5,979 bases of DNA from Bacillota bacterium (GCA_021799325.1 JAJZAS010000107.1:1-5979); one strand, 5' to 3'. Numbered from the stretch's first letter, positions 1 through 5,343 are shown. Translations and numbers: made by a program. The notes: generated by a model not told the origin, from the sequence alone.

Positions 1-215
1 ATGATCAGGTAAAGAATACCGCACTGTGGACTGAGGAACACATCAAGCCCATTTTCAAAACGGTGCAGTCTGAGACAGGCAAAAAAGGCAAAGACCTCTT
101 TATGCCCATTCGTGCGGCAGTGATGGGATCGTTACATGGCCCTGATTTGCATCGTTCGCTGATTTTGCTTGGGCAAGCGCGTGTGCTGACAAGACTTGAG
201 TCTGTGATAAAATAA
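1..215 (+). CDS. gltX: Glutamyl-tRNA synthetase, C-terminal end (partial)
   Basis: The frame is open from the left edge (first whole codon at 3) to TAA at 213-215, giving the last 70 residues. They read as the C-terminal, anticodon-binding helical domain of a class I glutamyl-tRNA synthetase: WTEEHIKPIF, then KKGKDLFMPIRAA, then GSLHGPDL, close to the pattern ending bacterial GltX proteins. The enzyme charges tRNA-Glu (and, in most Firmicutes, tRNA-Gln for later amidation) in the cytoplasm. The catalytic domain with its HIGH and KMSKS motifs lies upstream of the window and cannot be checked. Its position just before cysE-cysS is the usual Bacilli order and supports the call. No intrinsic terminator is obvious after the stop codon, so read-through into the T-box leader is possible. 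Confidence 0.9.
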   Translation, partial: DQVKNTALWTEEHIKPIFKTVQSETGKKGKDLFMPIRAAVMGSLHGPDLHRSLILLGQARVLTRLESVIK

Positions 216-230
216 GAATGAACCCAACCA

Positions 231-236
231 TATAAT
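231..236 (+). promoter_or_regulatory. -10 box of the probable cysE-cysS promoter
   Basis: A perfect TATAAT lies 15 bp after the gltX stop codon. Transcription from it would begin near 242-244, just before the first paired bases of T-box Stem I, which is where a T-box transcript should start. No convincing -35 hexamer is seen at 16-18 bp (TAAAAT at 208-213 is the 17-bp candidate), and there is no TGn extended -10. The placement supports a promoter; the missing -35 lowers confidence. Confidence 0.55.
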
Positions 237-466
237 TGATCAATCGAACGCCGGGAAGAGTATGCGGTCAATGCCCCTACAGAGAGTCCTCTCTGTCTCG
301 CGACAGGCTGGGAATGGGGATAGTGGCAATCCGCAGAATGCCCCTGGCGCGAGCGGGAAGAACCAGAGGCGACATGCGTTTCTGTAGTAAAACCCGACGG
401 TGGCCCGTTAACGCCAGTAGAGTGTGCGCATGTGCTGCATTTGGCTTTTGGCACGATGACGCAAAA

Positions 467-495
467 CAGAGTGGAACCGCGGGATACCGTCTCTG
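467..495 (+). promoter_or_regulatory. T-box antiterminator helix
   Basis: CAGAG (467-471) pairs with CTCTG (491-495), and GCGG (479-482) pairs with CCGT (487-490, one G-U). The 7-nt bulge TGGAACC (472-478) is the site that binds the acceptor end of uncharged tRNA. The 3' halves (486-495) are shared with the terminator, so the two structures exclude each other. The usual AGGG of the motif is AGAG here, and its partner carries the matching CTCT. Confidence 0.9.
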
Positions 496-518
496 AGTGT
501 GATCAGGGCGGTTTTTTT
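486..518 (+). terminator. Intrinsic terminator of the cysE-cysS T-box
   Basis: ACCGTC (486-491) pairs with GGCGGT (507-512), and CTGA (493-496) pairs with TCAG (503-506), with a single bulged T at 492 and a six-base loop (497-502). Seven Ts (512-518) follow. Its 5' arm overlaps the 3' arm of the antiterminator, so it should form when tRNA-Cys is charged and stop transcription before cysE. Confidence 0.93.
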
Positions 519-541
519 ATGGATAAAAGGAGGGTTGCAGG

Positions 542-1225
542 ATGTTTCGACGCATTCGCGAAGACATCGCCTTTGTCAAGGAAATGGACCCGGCGGCACG
601 TTCTAGTTTTGAGATTTTTTTGACCTATTCTGGATTGCATGCAGTGTGGTATTACCGGATATCCCACTTTTTTTATCTGATCAAGTGGTTCACTTTGGCG
701 AGGATCATTTCACAGTTTGCGAGGTTTATCACGGGGATTGAGATTCACCCTGGCGCGAAGATCGGGCGATGTCTTTTTATCGATCACGGCTCTGGCGTGG
801 TGATTGGGGAGACGGCGATCGTCGGCGATTACGTAGTGCTGTATCAGGGCGTCACGCTTGGCGGTACGGGCAAGGAAAAAGGCAAGCGCCACCCCACACT
901 AGGTAATCACGTGCTTATTGCCACTGGCGCGAAGGTGCTCGGGTCGCTGACGGTCGGCGACTATGCGAAGGTGGGGGCGGGATCTATTGTGCTGCATCCG
1001 GTACCACCCAATTCGACAGTAGTAGGCATTCCTGCTCGGGTCGTGGTGCAAGACGGAAAGCGAGTCGAGGACGATTTGAACCAGACTGACCTGCCAGATG
1101 TGATCGGCGAAGAATGCAGGCAGTTGGAAGACCGCGTGGAAGAATTGGAGCAGCGATTGGCTGAAATGGAAGAGTTGCTTCGAAAGACTAAGGAAGGTGA
1201 ACAATTTGGCCATTCGGTTGTATAA
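542..1225 (+). CDS. cysE: Serine O-acetyltransferase
   Basis: CysE transfers acetyl from acetyl-CoA to L-serine to make O-acetylserine, the committed cytoplasmic step of cysteine synthesis. The 227-residue protein is the short Gram-positive form, lacking most of the N-terminal domain of the E. coli enzyme. An N-terminal helical part (about 1-62) precedes a left-handed beta-helix of hexapeptide repeats (about 66-168). Active-site residues are visible: Asp81-His82 in FIDHG, His117 in KRHP, and the GGTGK loop at 107-111. Glu67 in IEIHP takes the place of the E. coli Asp143, as also in B. subtilis CysE as I recall it. Residues about 187-218 are charged with leucine repeats and look like a short coiled coil. 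AAAGGAGGG at 526-534 sits 7 nt before ATG. The gene is directly under T-box control and its 3' end overlaps cysS. Confidence 0.96.
   Translation: MFRRIREDIAFVKEMDPAARSSFEIFLTYSGLHAVWYYRISHFFYLIKWFTLARIISQFARFITGIEIHPGAKIGRCLFIDHGSGVVIGETAIVGDYVVLYQGVTLGGTGKEKGKRHPTLGNHVLIATGAKVLGSLTVGDYAKVGAGSIVLHPVPPNSTVVGIPARVVVQDGKRVEDDLNQTDLPDVIGEECRQLEDRVEELEQRLAEMEELLRKTKEGEQFGHSVV
1190..1200 (+). promoter_or_regulatory. Ribosome-binding site that decides the cysS start
   Basis: AAGGAAGGTGA lies inside the cysE coding region and ends 5 nt before TTG 1206. The alternative in-frame GTG at 1197 lies within this motif and has no Shine-Dalgarno site of its own, so TTG 1206 is favoured. Confidence 0.7.
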
Positions 1226-2591
1226 CTCATTGACGGGGAAAAAAGAACCGCTAGAGACGATTGAACCCGGAGTCGTCAAAATGTATTCGTGCGGCCCCAC
1301 AGTCTATAATTTTTTTCACATCGGCAATGCGAGGGCGTTTGTGACGTTTGACATGATCCGGCGCTACCTGAAGTACCGCGGCTATGAAGTAAAGTTTGTG
1401 CAGAATTTTACGGACGTTGACGATAAGTTGATCAATAAGGCAAATGAACTGAAAACCACGGTGGAAGCGGTGGCGAATCGGTTTATCGATGAGTATTTCA
1501 TCGATGCGAAAACGATCGGCATCGAGGAGGCGGATGTGCACCCTCGTGTGACGGGAACGATGGAGGAGATTATTGCCTTCATCGATGGACTGGTTCAGGC
1601 AGGATACGCCTATGTGGCGGGCGGCGATGTGCTCTTTGAGACGCCAAGGTTCAAAGAATACGGGAAACTCTCAAAGCAATCGGTGGATGAACTCCTCTCC
1701 GGGAGTCGCGTGGAAGTGTCGGATTATAAGCGTCACGCGACTGATTTCGTACTCTGGAAAGCCGCCAAGCCGGGCGAGCCGTGGTGGGACAGTCCATGGG
1801 GGAAAGGCAGACCGGGGTGGCACATCGAGTGCTCGGCGATGATTCACAAACACCTGGGCGATCACATTGACATTCACGGCGGTGGGCATGACCTGATTTT
1901 TCCCCATCATGAAAACGAGATTGCTCAGAGTGAATCGCTCCTTGGCGCGCCGCTTGCCAGGTATTTCATGCATAATGGGTATATTAATATCAACAACGAG
2001 AAAATGTCGAAATCGCTTGGCAATAGCATCAATGTGCGTGACTTAGCGAAAAAATATGACCCTCGTGCGCTGCGACTGTTCCTGATTTCGGCGCAATACC
2101 GGAATCCCATCAACTTCTCAGATGATGTGATGCAGCAAATGATGGCCGCCATGCAACGGATCGACGCGAGCTATGAGCATGTGGTGTTGCGACTGAAATC
2201 GCCCTACTTGCCGGAAGGCGAAGCGATTGATTTGTCTGATTTTGAAAACCGACTGGTCGAGGCGATGGACGATGATTTTAACTCCGCGATCGCAACGGGG
2301 GTGCTTTTTGACTTAGTAAGGGAAATCAATCTCTACCTGCGCTCAGATGAAATCTCCCGAAAAGGACTTCTCTCCTATAAGGAAAAACTGGACTCGTGGC
2401 TCGAACTATACGGACTCGAACAGCAGGAGAAGGCATCGGACAAAGAAGAGATTGAGCGACTCGTGGCAGCGCGGACACAGGCCCGACTGGCTCGGGACTT
2501 TGCGAAAAGTGATCAGATCAGGGATGAACTCATCAAAATGGGCGTGCACGTTGAGGATACGGCACAAGGCACTCGGTGGTGGCGCGATTAG
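1206..2591 (+). CDS. cysS: Cysteinyl-tRNA synthetase
   Basis: A class I aminoacyl-tRNA synthetase that joins cysteine to tRNA-Cys in the cytoplasm using ATP; 461 residues from TTG 1206, a normal length. The HIGH-type motif HIGN is at about 38-41 and KMSKS at 266-270. The four zinc ligands that select cysteine fall at Cys29 (in CGPTVY), Cys209 (in HIECSAM), His234 and Glu238 (in PHHENE), with the spacing of the E. coli enzyme. The C-terminal third is the helical DALR-type and tRNA-binding region. The start is chosen because MAIRLYNSLT matches the usual CysS N-terminus and because the Shine-Dalgarno site spans 1190-1200; GTG 1197 would add three residues. The gene overlaps cysE by 20 nt, so the two are probably translationally coupled and both answer to the Cys T-box. 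Confidence 0.96.
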   Translation: MAIRLYNSLTGKKEPLETIEPGVVKMYSCGPTVYNFFHIGNARAFVTFDMIRRYLKYRGYEVKFVQNFTDVDDKLINKANELKTTVEAVANRFIDEYFIDAKTIGIEEADVHPRVTGTMEEIIAFIDGLVQAGYAYVAGGDVLFETPRFKEYGKLSKQSVDELLSGSRVEVSDYKRHATDFVLWKAAKPGEPWWDSPWGKGRPGWHIECSAMIHKHLGDHIDIHGGGHDLIFPHHENEIAQSESLLGAPLARYFMHNGYININNEKMSKSLGNSINVRDLAKKYDPRALRLFLISAQYRNPINFSDDVMQQMMAAMQRIDASYEHVVLRLKSPYLPEGEAIDLSDFENRLVEAMDDDFNSAIATGVLFDLVREINLYLRSDEISRKGLLSYKEKLDSWLELYGLEQQEKASDKEEIERLVAARTQARLARDFAKSDQIRDELIKMGVHVEDTAQGTRWWRD

Positions 2592-2592
2592 C

Positions 2593-2988
2593 ATGCTGAG
2601 TGAAGAAGAGGCTTTATTATTATCGCCAATCATTCTCGCCTATATTGGCGATGCGGTGTGGGAAATGGAAGTGAGAACTCGCCTGGTGCTTGGCGGCGAG
2701 CGCAAGATGCGCAAGCTGCATCAATTGGCAGTAAGTCAGGTGCGCGCAGAAAACCAGGCGGATCGCCTGCACGCGATCATGGAGACACTCTCGGAACGGG
2801 AGCAATCTGTGGTGAGGCGCGGACGCAACGCCAAGTCGGGCTCGACGAGGCACCACGCAAAAGTGACGGACTACCGGGCGAGCACGGGCGTCGAGGCGCT
2901 GCTTGGGTATTTGTACTTGAGCGGCAAGACGGAGAGGCTACAAGAAGTGCTGGAGCAACTTTATTTTACGAAGGAGGAAAACGATTGA
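2593..2988 (+). CDS. mrnC: Mini-ribonuclease III (23S rRNA maturation)
   Basis: MrnC is a dimeric RNase III-like enzyme without a double-stranded-RNA-binding domain; in B. subtilis it trims both ends of precursor 23S rRNA. The 131-residue product is the usual size. The catalytic core shows AYIGDAVWE with Asp20, then RRGRNAKSG at about 75-83, and STGVEALLGYLYL with Glu101, the second metal-binding acid of the RNase III fold. ATG 2593 comes one base after the cysS stop codon. Only a weak GGTGGTGG (2575-2582) precedes it, so translation is probably coupled to cysS. An upstream extension of this frame into cysS is just a shadow with no start signal. The stop codon overlaps the start of rlmB, another gene acting on 23S rRNA. 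Confidence 0.94.
   Translation: MLSEEEALLLSPIILAYIGDAVWEMEVRTRLVLGGERKMRKLHQLAVSQVRAENQADRLHAIMETLSEREQSVVRRGRNAKSGSTRHHAKVTDYRASTGVEALLGYLYLSGKTERLQEVLEQLYFTKEEND
2971..2977 (+). promoter_or_regulatory. Ribosome-binding site that decides the rlmB start
   Basis: AAGGAGG lies at the end of mrnC, 7 nt before TTG 2985. It selects TTG 2985 over the ATG at 3297, which would remove the N-terminal extension, and over upstream in-frame codons that lie inside mrnC. Confidence 0.8.
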
Positions 2989-4025
2989 ACAACCGTCAGC
3001 AATCCACTTTTGGCCGAAGAGGTCAAAGTTCAGGTGCGAAAGATCAACGCACAGGCACCAGAGGTCCAAGTACAGGGTATAAAGGGCAAGGCACAGGTTC
3101 AAAAGGCCGGGATTTTTCAAGCGAAACGAGCGCAAGAAGTGACGAAAGAGGCAGTGAAGGCAGGGGTATGCGTTCTTTTCCGGCGCGCGGAAAGTCAAAT
3201 GGGGGAAGGCCCGACCGCGAGCAGGGCGGAAGGCGTGACACGCGCCGCGATGGCCGTGGTGGCGCGAAACGGGAAGAGCGCACAGAGGCCGCACCGATGG
3301 AGTACATTGTAGGGCGCAGGGCAATCCTTGAGGCGATAAAAGGCAATCGACCGATCAACAAGATGCTCGTGCAGGATGGCCTCATCAATAGTTCTCTGGG
3401 AGACATCATTGCGCAGGTGAAGGCGCAGGGCGCGTTTGTGCAAACGGTGTCCAGGGCCAAGCTGGATGAACTCTCCAACAAGGCGACACACCAGGGGCTC
3501 CTCGCATACATTGCGGCCAAAGAATACGTGGAACTAAGCGATATCATCGCTCGTTCAAAGGCGAAAAAAAATGCCCCTATATTGCTGCTTGACGGGATTG
3601 TCGATCCGATGAACTTTGGTGCCATCCTGAGATCCGCAGACGGGGCTGGTGCGGCTGGTGTGGTAATTCCTAAGCGCAGGGCGGTTCCGCTCACAGGAAC
3701 TGTAGCGAAAGCATCTGCTGGCGCGATAGAGCATGTCCCTGTGGCGAGGGTGGCGAATCTTAGTCAGGCGATCGCGGAGCTTAAAGAGCACGGATATTGG
3801 GTCGTGGGGGCAGATGCAAGTGCGAAGGAAAACTACTGGCAAATGGATCTCACTGGGCCCATTGTCTTTGTGATTGGCAGTGAAGGAAGCGGGATGGGCC
3901 GATTGGTGGCGGAACATTGTGACTTTTTGGTCAAGCTGCCAATGCGGGGCGAATTAAATTCTTTGAATGCAGGGGTGGCAGCTGCCGTTCTCCTATACGA
4001 TGCTGTTCGACAAAAGAGCAACTAA
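2985..4025 (+). CDS. rlmB: 23S rRNA (guanosine-2'-O-)-methyltransferase, with long Arg/Gly-rich N-terminal extension
   Basis: A SPOUT-superfamily methyltransferase; RlmB family members methylate the 2'-OH of G2251 (E. coli numbering) in the 23S rRNA P-loop, using S-adenosylmethionine. The start TTG 2985 overlaps the mrnC stop (TTGA) and follows AAGGAGG at the best spacing, giving 346 residues. Residues about 105-346 are a normal RlmB: a substrate-binding domain beginning EYIVGRRAI, then the knotted SPOUT domain with NFGAILRS (Asn210, Arg216), VIGSEGSGMG (Glu300) and LPMRGELNSLNAG (SLN at 326-328). Residues 1-104 are an extension with about twenty Arg and twenty Gly, plus many Ser, Asp and Glu and almost no hydrophobic residues. 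It is probably disordered and not part of the B. subtilis protein (about 249 residues). A start at ATG 3297 would give a 242-residue core but lacks a good ribosome-binding site. Confidence 0.94.
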   Translation: MNNRQQSTFGRRGQSSGAKDQRTGTRGPSTGYKGQGTGSKGRDFSSETSARSDERGSEGRGMRSFPARGKSNGGRPDREQGGRRDTRRDGRGGAKREERTEAAPMEYIVGRRAILEAIKGNRPINKMLVQDGLINSSLGDIIAQVKAQGAFVQTVSRAKLDELSNKATHQGLLAYIAAKEYVELSDIIARSKAKKNAPILLLDGIVDPMNFGAILRSADGAGAAGVVIPKRRAVPLTGTVAKASAGAIEHVPVARVANLSQAIAELKEHGYWVVGADASAKENYWQMDLTGPIVFVIGSEGSGMGRLVAEHCDFLVKLPMRGELNSLNAGVAAAVLLYDAVRQKSN

Positions 4026-4028
4026 TTT

Positions 4029-4058
4029 CGGAAATTTTTGGTATGAAAACGATTTCCG
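4029..4058. repeat. Inverted repeat between rlmB and the sigH promoter
   Basis: CGGAAAT (4029-4035) and ATTTCCG (4052-4058) are perfect inverted copies. Inside them TTTT (4036-4039) and AAAA (4046-4049) extend the symmetry, leaving a GGTATG loop and two unpaired bases. No T-run follows on either strand, so it is not a typical intrinsic terminator. It ends 2 bp before the sigH -35 box, so it could be an operator or a weak end for the rlmB message. Confidence 0.6.
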
Positions 4059-4060
4059 CA

Positions 4061-4090
4061 TTGACCCTGCTGGAAGTAATCTAGTATACT
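4061..4090 (+). promoter_or_regulatory. Sigma-A-type promoter of sigH
   Basis: TTGACC (4061-4066), an 18-bp spacer and TATACT (4085-4090) make a good vegetative promoter, with each hexamer one base from consensus. Transcription would begin near 4097, leaving a leader of about 35 nt before sigH. In B. subtilis sigH also has its own vegetative promoter, repressed by AbrB; control here is not shown by the sequence. Confidence 0.8.
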
Positions 4091-4131
4091 GTCAATACTG
4101 ATTGCTAGATAGACTCTCCGGGGGGATAGGC

Positions 4132-4776
4132 ATGGTGGTGGAGCTTTCACCCACATTTGGACGAAATCTAGAGGATATCCCGGATGAAGATTTGGTAGAA
4201 TTTGTGCGGGTTGGTGACGGTGAAGCACTTGAATTTCTGATTCACAAATACAAGAGCTTCGTCAGGGGCAAGGCGCGTTCCTATTTTTTGATTGGTGCAG
4301 ATCGCGAAGACATCGTGCAGGAAGGCATGATCGGCCTCTATAAAGCCATACGTGATTACCGGGACGATAAGTTGGCATCTTTCAAGGCGTTTGCGGAGCT
4401 TTGCATCACTCGTCAGATTATTACGGCAATTAAGACAGCGACGAGGCAAAAGCACGTGCCGCTGAACTCCTATATATCGCTGGACAAGCCTATTTATGAT
4501 GAGGATTCAGATCGCACGTTGATGGATGTCATCGGCGGTGTGAGGGTGGCGGATCCGGAAGAATTGATCATCCATCAAGAAGAATTTTCAGACATTGAGT
4601 ACAAGATGGGCGAATTACTCAGTGAACTGGAGCGCAATGTGCTCATGCTTTATCTGGACGGGAGATCCTATCAGGAGATCGCCGTGGATTTGAGTCGCCA
4701 TGTGAAGTCAATAGATAATGCGTTGCAGCGGGTAAAGCGGAAATTGGAGAAGTATTTGGAAGACCGCCTAGCTTAG
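4132..4776 (+). CDS. sigH: RNA polymerase sigma-H factor (SigH/Spo0H)
   Basis: SigH directs RNA polymerase to transition-state, competence and early sporulation promoters in Bacilli. The 214-residue product matches the family along its length. Region 2 shows GADREDIVQEGMIGLYKAI (55-73) for core binding and FKAFAELCITRQIITAIK (84-101) for -10 recognition and melting, followed by TATRQKHVPLNSY. Region 4 (about 162-209) holds the helix-turn-helix with LDGRSYQEIA and HVKSIDNALQRVKRKL. ATG 4132 is preceded by a G-rich site (4120-4127) 4 nt upstream. A start at TTG 4102 would fall about 5 nt after the predicted transcription start, leaving no room for a ribosome-binding site. Own promoter upstream and own terminator downstream suggest a largely independent unit. 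The rae1/yacP gene that separates rlmB and sigH in B. subtilis is absent. Confidence 0.96.
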   Translation: MVVELSPTFGRNLEDIPDEDLVEFVRVGDGEALEFLIHKYKSFVRGKARSYFLIGADREDIVQEGMIGLYKAIRDYRDDKLASFKAFAELCITRQIITAIKTATRQKHVPLNSYISLDKPIYDEDSDRTLMDVIGGVRVADPEELIIHQEEFSDIEYKMGELLSELERNVLMLYLDGRSYQEIAVDLSRHVKSIDNALQRVKRKLEKYLEDRLA

Positions 4777-4790
4777 TCTGGGCGGTTTTT
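4763..4790 (+). terminator. Intrinsic terminator at the end of sigH
   Basis: ACCGCCTAG (4763-4771) pairs with CTGGGCGGT (4778-4786) in a 9-bp stem with one T-G pair and the loop CTTAGT, followed by a run of Ts (4786-4790). The 5' arm lies inside the last sigH codons and the loop contains the TAG stop, so a ribosome finishing sigH would cover it. Confidence 0.85.
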
Positions 4791-4839
4791 GATTAAGGTA
4801 ACCTAAACTTGTCTAAACTGATGAATCGGTAGAATTAGA

Positions 4840-4869
4840 TTGACTTTACAAACATTCCTATGATAAAGT
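4840..4869 (+). promoter_or_regulatory. Probable promoter of rpmG-secE-nusG
   Basis: TTGACT (4840-4845) is a near-consensus -35 box. Possible -10 boxes are GATAAA (4862-4867, 16-bp spacer) or TAAAGT (4864-4869, 18-bp spacer), each matching four of six bases. The nicer-looking TATGAT (4859-4864) is only 13 bp away and is unlikely to pair with this -35. A promoter is expected here because the sigH terminator lies just upstream. Confidence 0.6.
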
Positions 4870-4908
4870 ATTCGGGGAATTTTTCGATTGCGGGAGGAGG
4901 TGTTCCGC

Positions 4909-5058
4909 ATGCGTGTGACGATCACCATGGCCTGTACGGAATGCAAACAGCGAAACTATACGTCCGTTAAAAACAAGAAAAACAATCCCGATCGTGTAGA
5001 ATTTAAAAAATTCTGTCGGTATTGTAACACTCATACCATTCACCGCGAAACCCGCTAA
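4909..5058 (+). CDS. rpmG: 50S ribosomal protein L33, zinc-binding type
   Basis: L33 is a small protein of the large ribosomal subunit near the E site. The 49-residue product begins MRVTITMACTECKQRNY and ends with HTIHRETR, the standard bacterial L33 pattern. Two CxxC pairs, Cys9/Cys12 and Cys36/Cys39, form a zinc ribbon, so this is the C+ (zinc-binding) form rather than the cysteine-free form some bacteria switch to when zinc is scarce. GGAGGTG (4896-4902) lies 6 nt before ATG. It precedes secE and nusG, as in most bacteria, and begins the unit after the sigH terminator. Confidence 0.95.
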   Translation: MRVTITMACTECKQRNYTSVKNKKNNPDRVEFKKFCRYCNTHTIHRETR

Positions 5059-5100
5059 TGGTTTCATGATTCAGCGGCGAATCAGGGAGGTGCAAGGGTA

Positions 5101-5334
5101 GTGAATGACTCCTCCGAGCGCGTGAGTGAAAGGACCTCGGTGAACTGGTCCATTTTTACGTATTTTCGGGAAGTATTCGCGGAAATGAGAAAGGTGCGCT
5201 GGCCAAGGCGCAAAGAGCTGGTGGCGGACACGTTGACTGTCGTCGTGCTTTCCGTAGTGTTATTTCTGTTGACCTACGGTTTCGATGTGCTCGTAACGCG
5301 CGGGTTGCAGGCAATTGGCATCGCCAATGGGTGA
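5101..5334 (+). CDS. secE: Preprotein translocase subunit SecE
   Basis: SecE clamps SecY and stabilises the SecYEG protein-export channel in the cytoplasmic membrane. The 77-residue product is the short, single-span type found in Gram-positive bacteria. The amphipathic segment with the family motif EMRKVRWPRRKEL is at 28-40. One membrane span follows at about 41-65 (VADTLTVVVLSVVLFLLTYG and on), leaving a short C-terminal tail. The first 15 residues are polar and vary in this family. The start is GTG 5101, with GGGAGGTG (5085-5092) 8 nt upstream. The gene sits between rpmG and nusG, the usual order, probably on one message with both. Confidence 0.95.
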   Translation: MNDSSERVSERTSVNWSIFTYFREVFAEMRKVRWPRRKELVADTLTVVVLSVVLFLLTYGFDVLVTRGLQAIGIANG

Positions 5335-5343
5335 GATTATATC

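Larger units (their letters stand above)
244..518 (+). promoter_or_regulatory. T-box riboswitch, cysteine (UGC) specifier, upstream of cysE-cysS
   Basis: This leader senses uncharged tRNA-Cys and switches between antitermination and termination. Stem I closes with 249-255 paired to 343-349 (one G-U). AGTA at 259-262 faces GAA at 336-338, the loop-E motif, followed by the specifier TGC at 339-341, a Cys codon. Above it 263-267 pairs with 331-335, then 274-277 with 316-319. The distal end carries AGAGAG (281-286) and CTGGGA (308-313), with a 293-297/302-306 hairpin. Stem II is 354-357/393-396 plus 364-371/377-384, with an AGTA S-turn at 386-389. The IIA/B pseudoknot is ACGG/CCGT (397-400/405-408), whose loop TGGC (401-404) pairs with GCCA (413-416). 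A Stem III candidate is 432-435/451-454. The T-box sequence AGAGTGGAACCGCG is at 468-481. UGGA in the bulge matches a tRNA ending UCCA, as expected for tRNA-Cys with U73. Confidence 0.95.

Noticed and set aside
5..454. Open reading frame of 149 codons on the - strand across the gltX end and the T-box leader
   Set aside because: It lies opposite a well-defined coding end and a structured RNA, has no family resemblance I can see, and is best explained as a chance open frame.
236..496. Short + strand frames inside the T-box leader
   Set aside because: The region is accounted for by paired T-box stems; no ribosome-binding sites or recognisable products.
519..623. ATG at 519 just after the terminator T-run, opening a short frame out of phase with cysE
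   Set aside because: No Shine-Dalgarno site precedes it and the strong AAAGGAGGG clearly serves ATG 542.
2347..2592. Upstream extension of the mrnC frame into cysS
   Set aside because: It overlaps the conserved cysS C-terminus, and the MrnC family pattern begins right after ATG 2593.
2658..2984. Upstream extension of the rlmB frame through mrnC
   Set aside because: The translation is a shadow of mrnC with no start signal; the TTG at 2985 has a proper ribosome-binding site.
3010..3312. 100-codon frame overlapping the RlmB Arg/Gly-rich extension
   Set aside because: It spans nearly the same interval as the extension and looked like possible dual coding, but the biased composition alone explains the lack of stops, and it has no start signal.
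3044..3694. 216-codon frame on the - strand opposite rlmB
   Set aside because: The opposite strand carries conserved SPOUT motifs; this is a codon-bias shadow with no recognisable domain.
4102..4131. Longer sigH start at TTG 4102
   Set aside because: It is only about 5 nt after the predicted transcription start, so there is no room for a ribosome-binding site; ATG 4132 has one.
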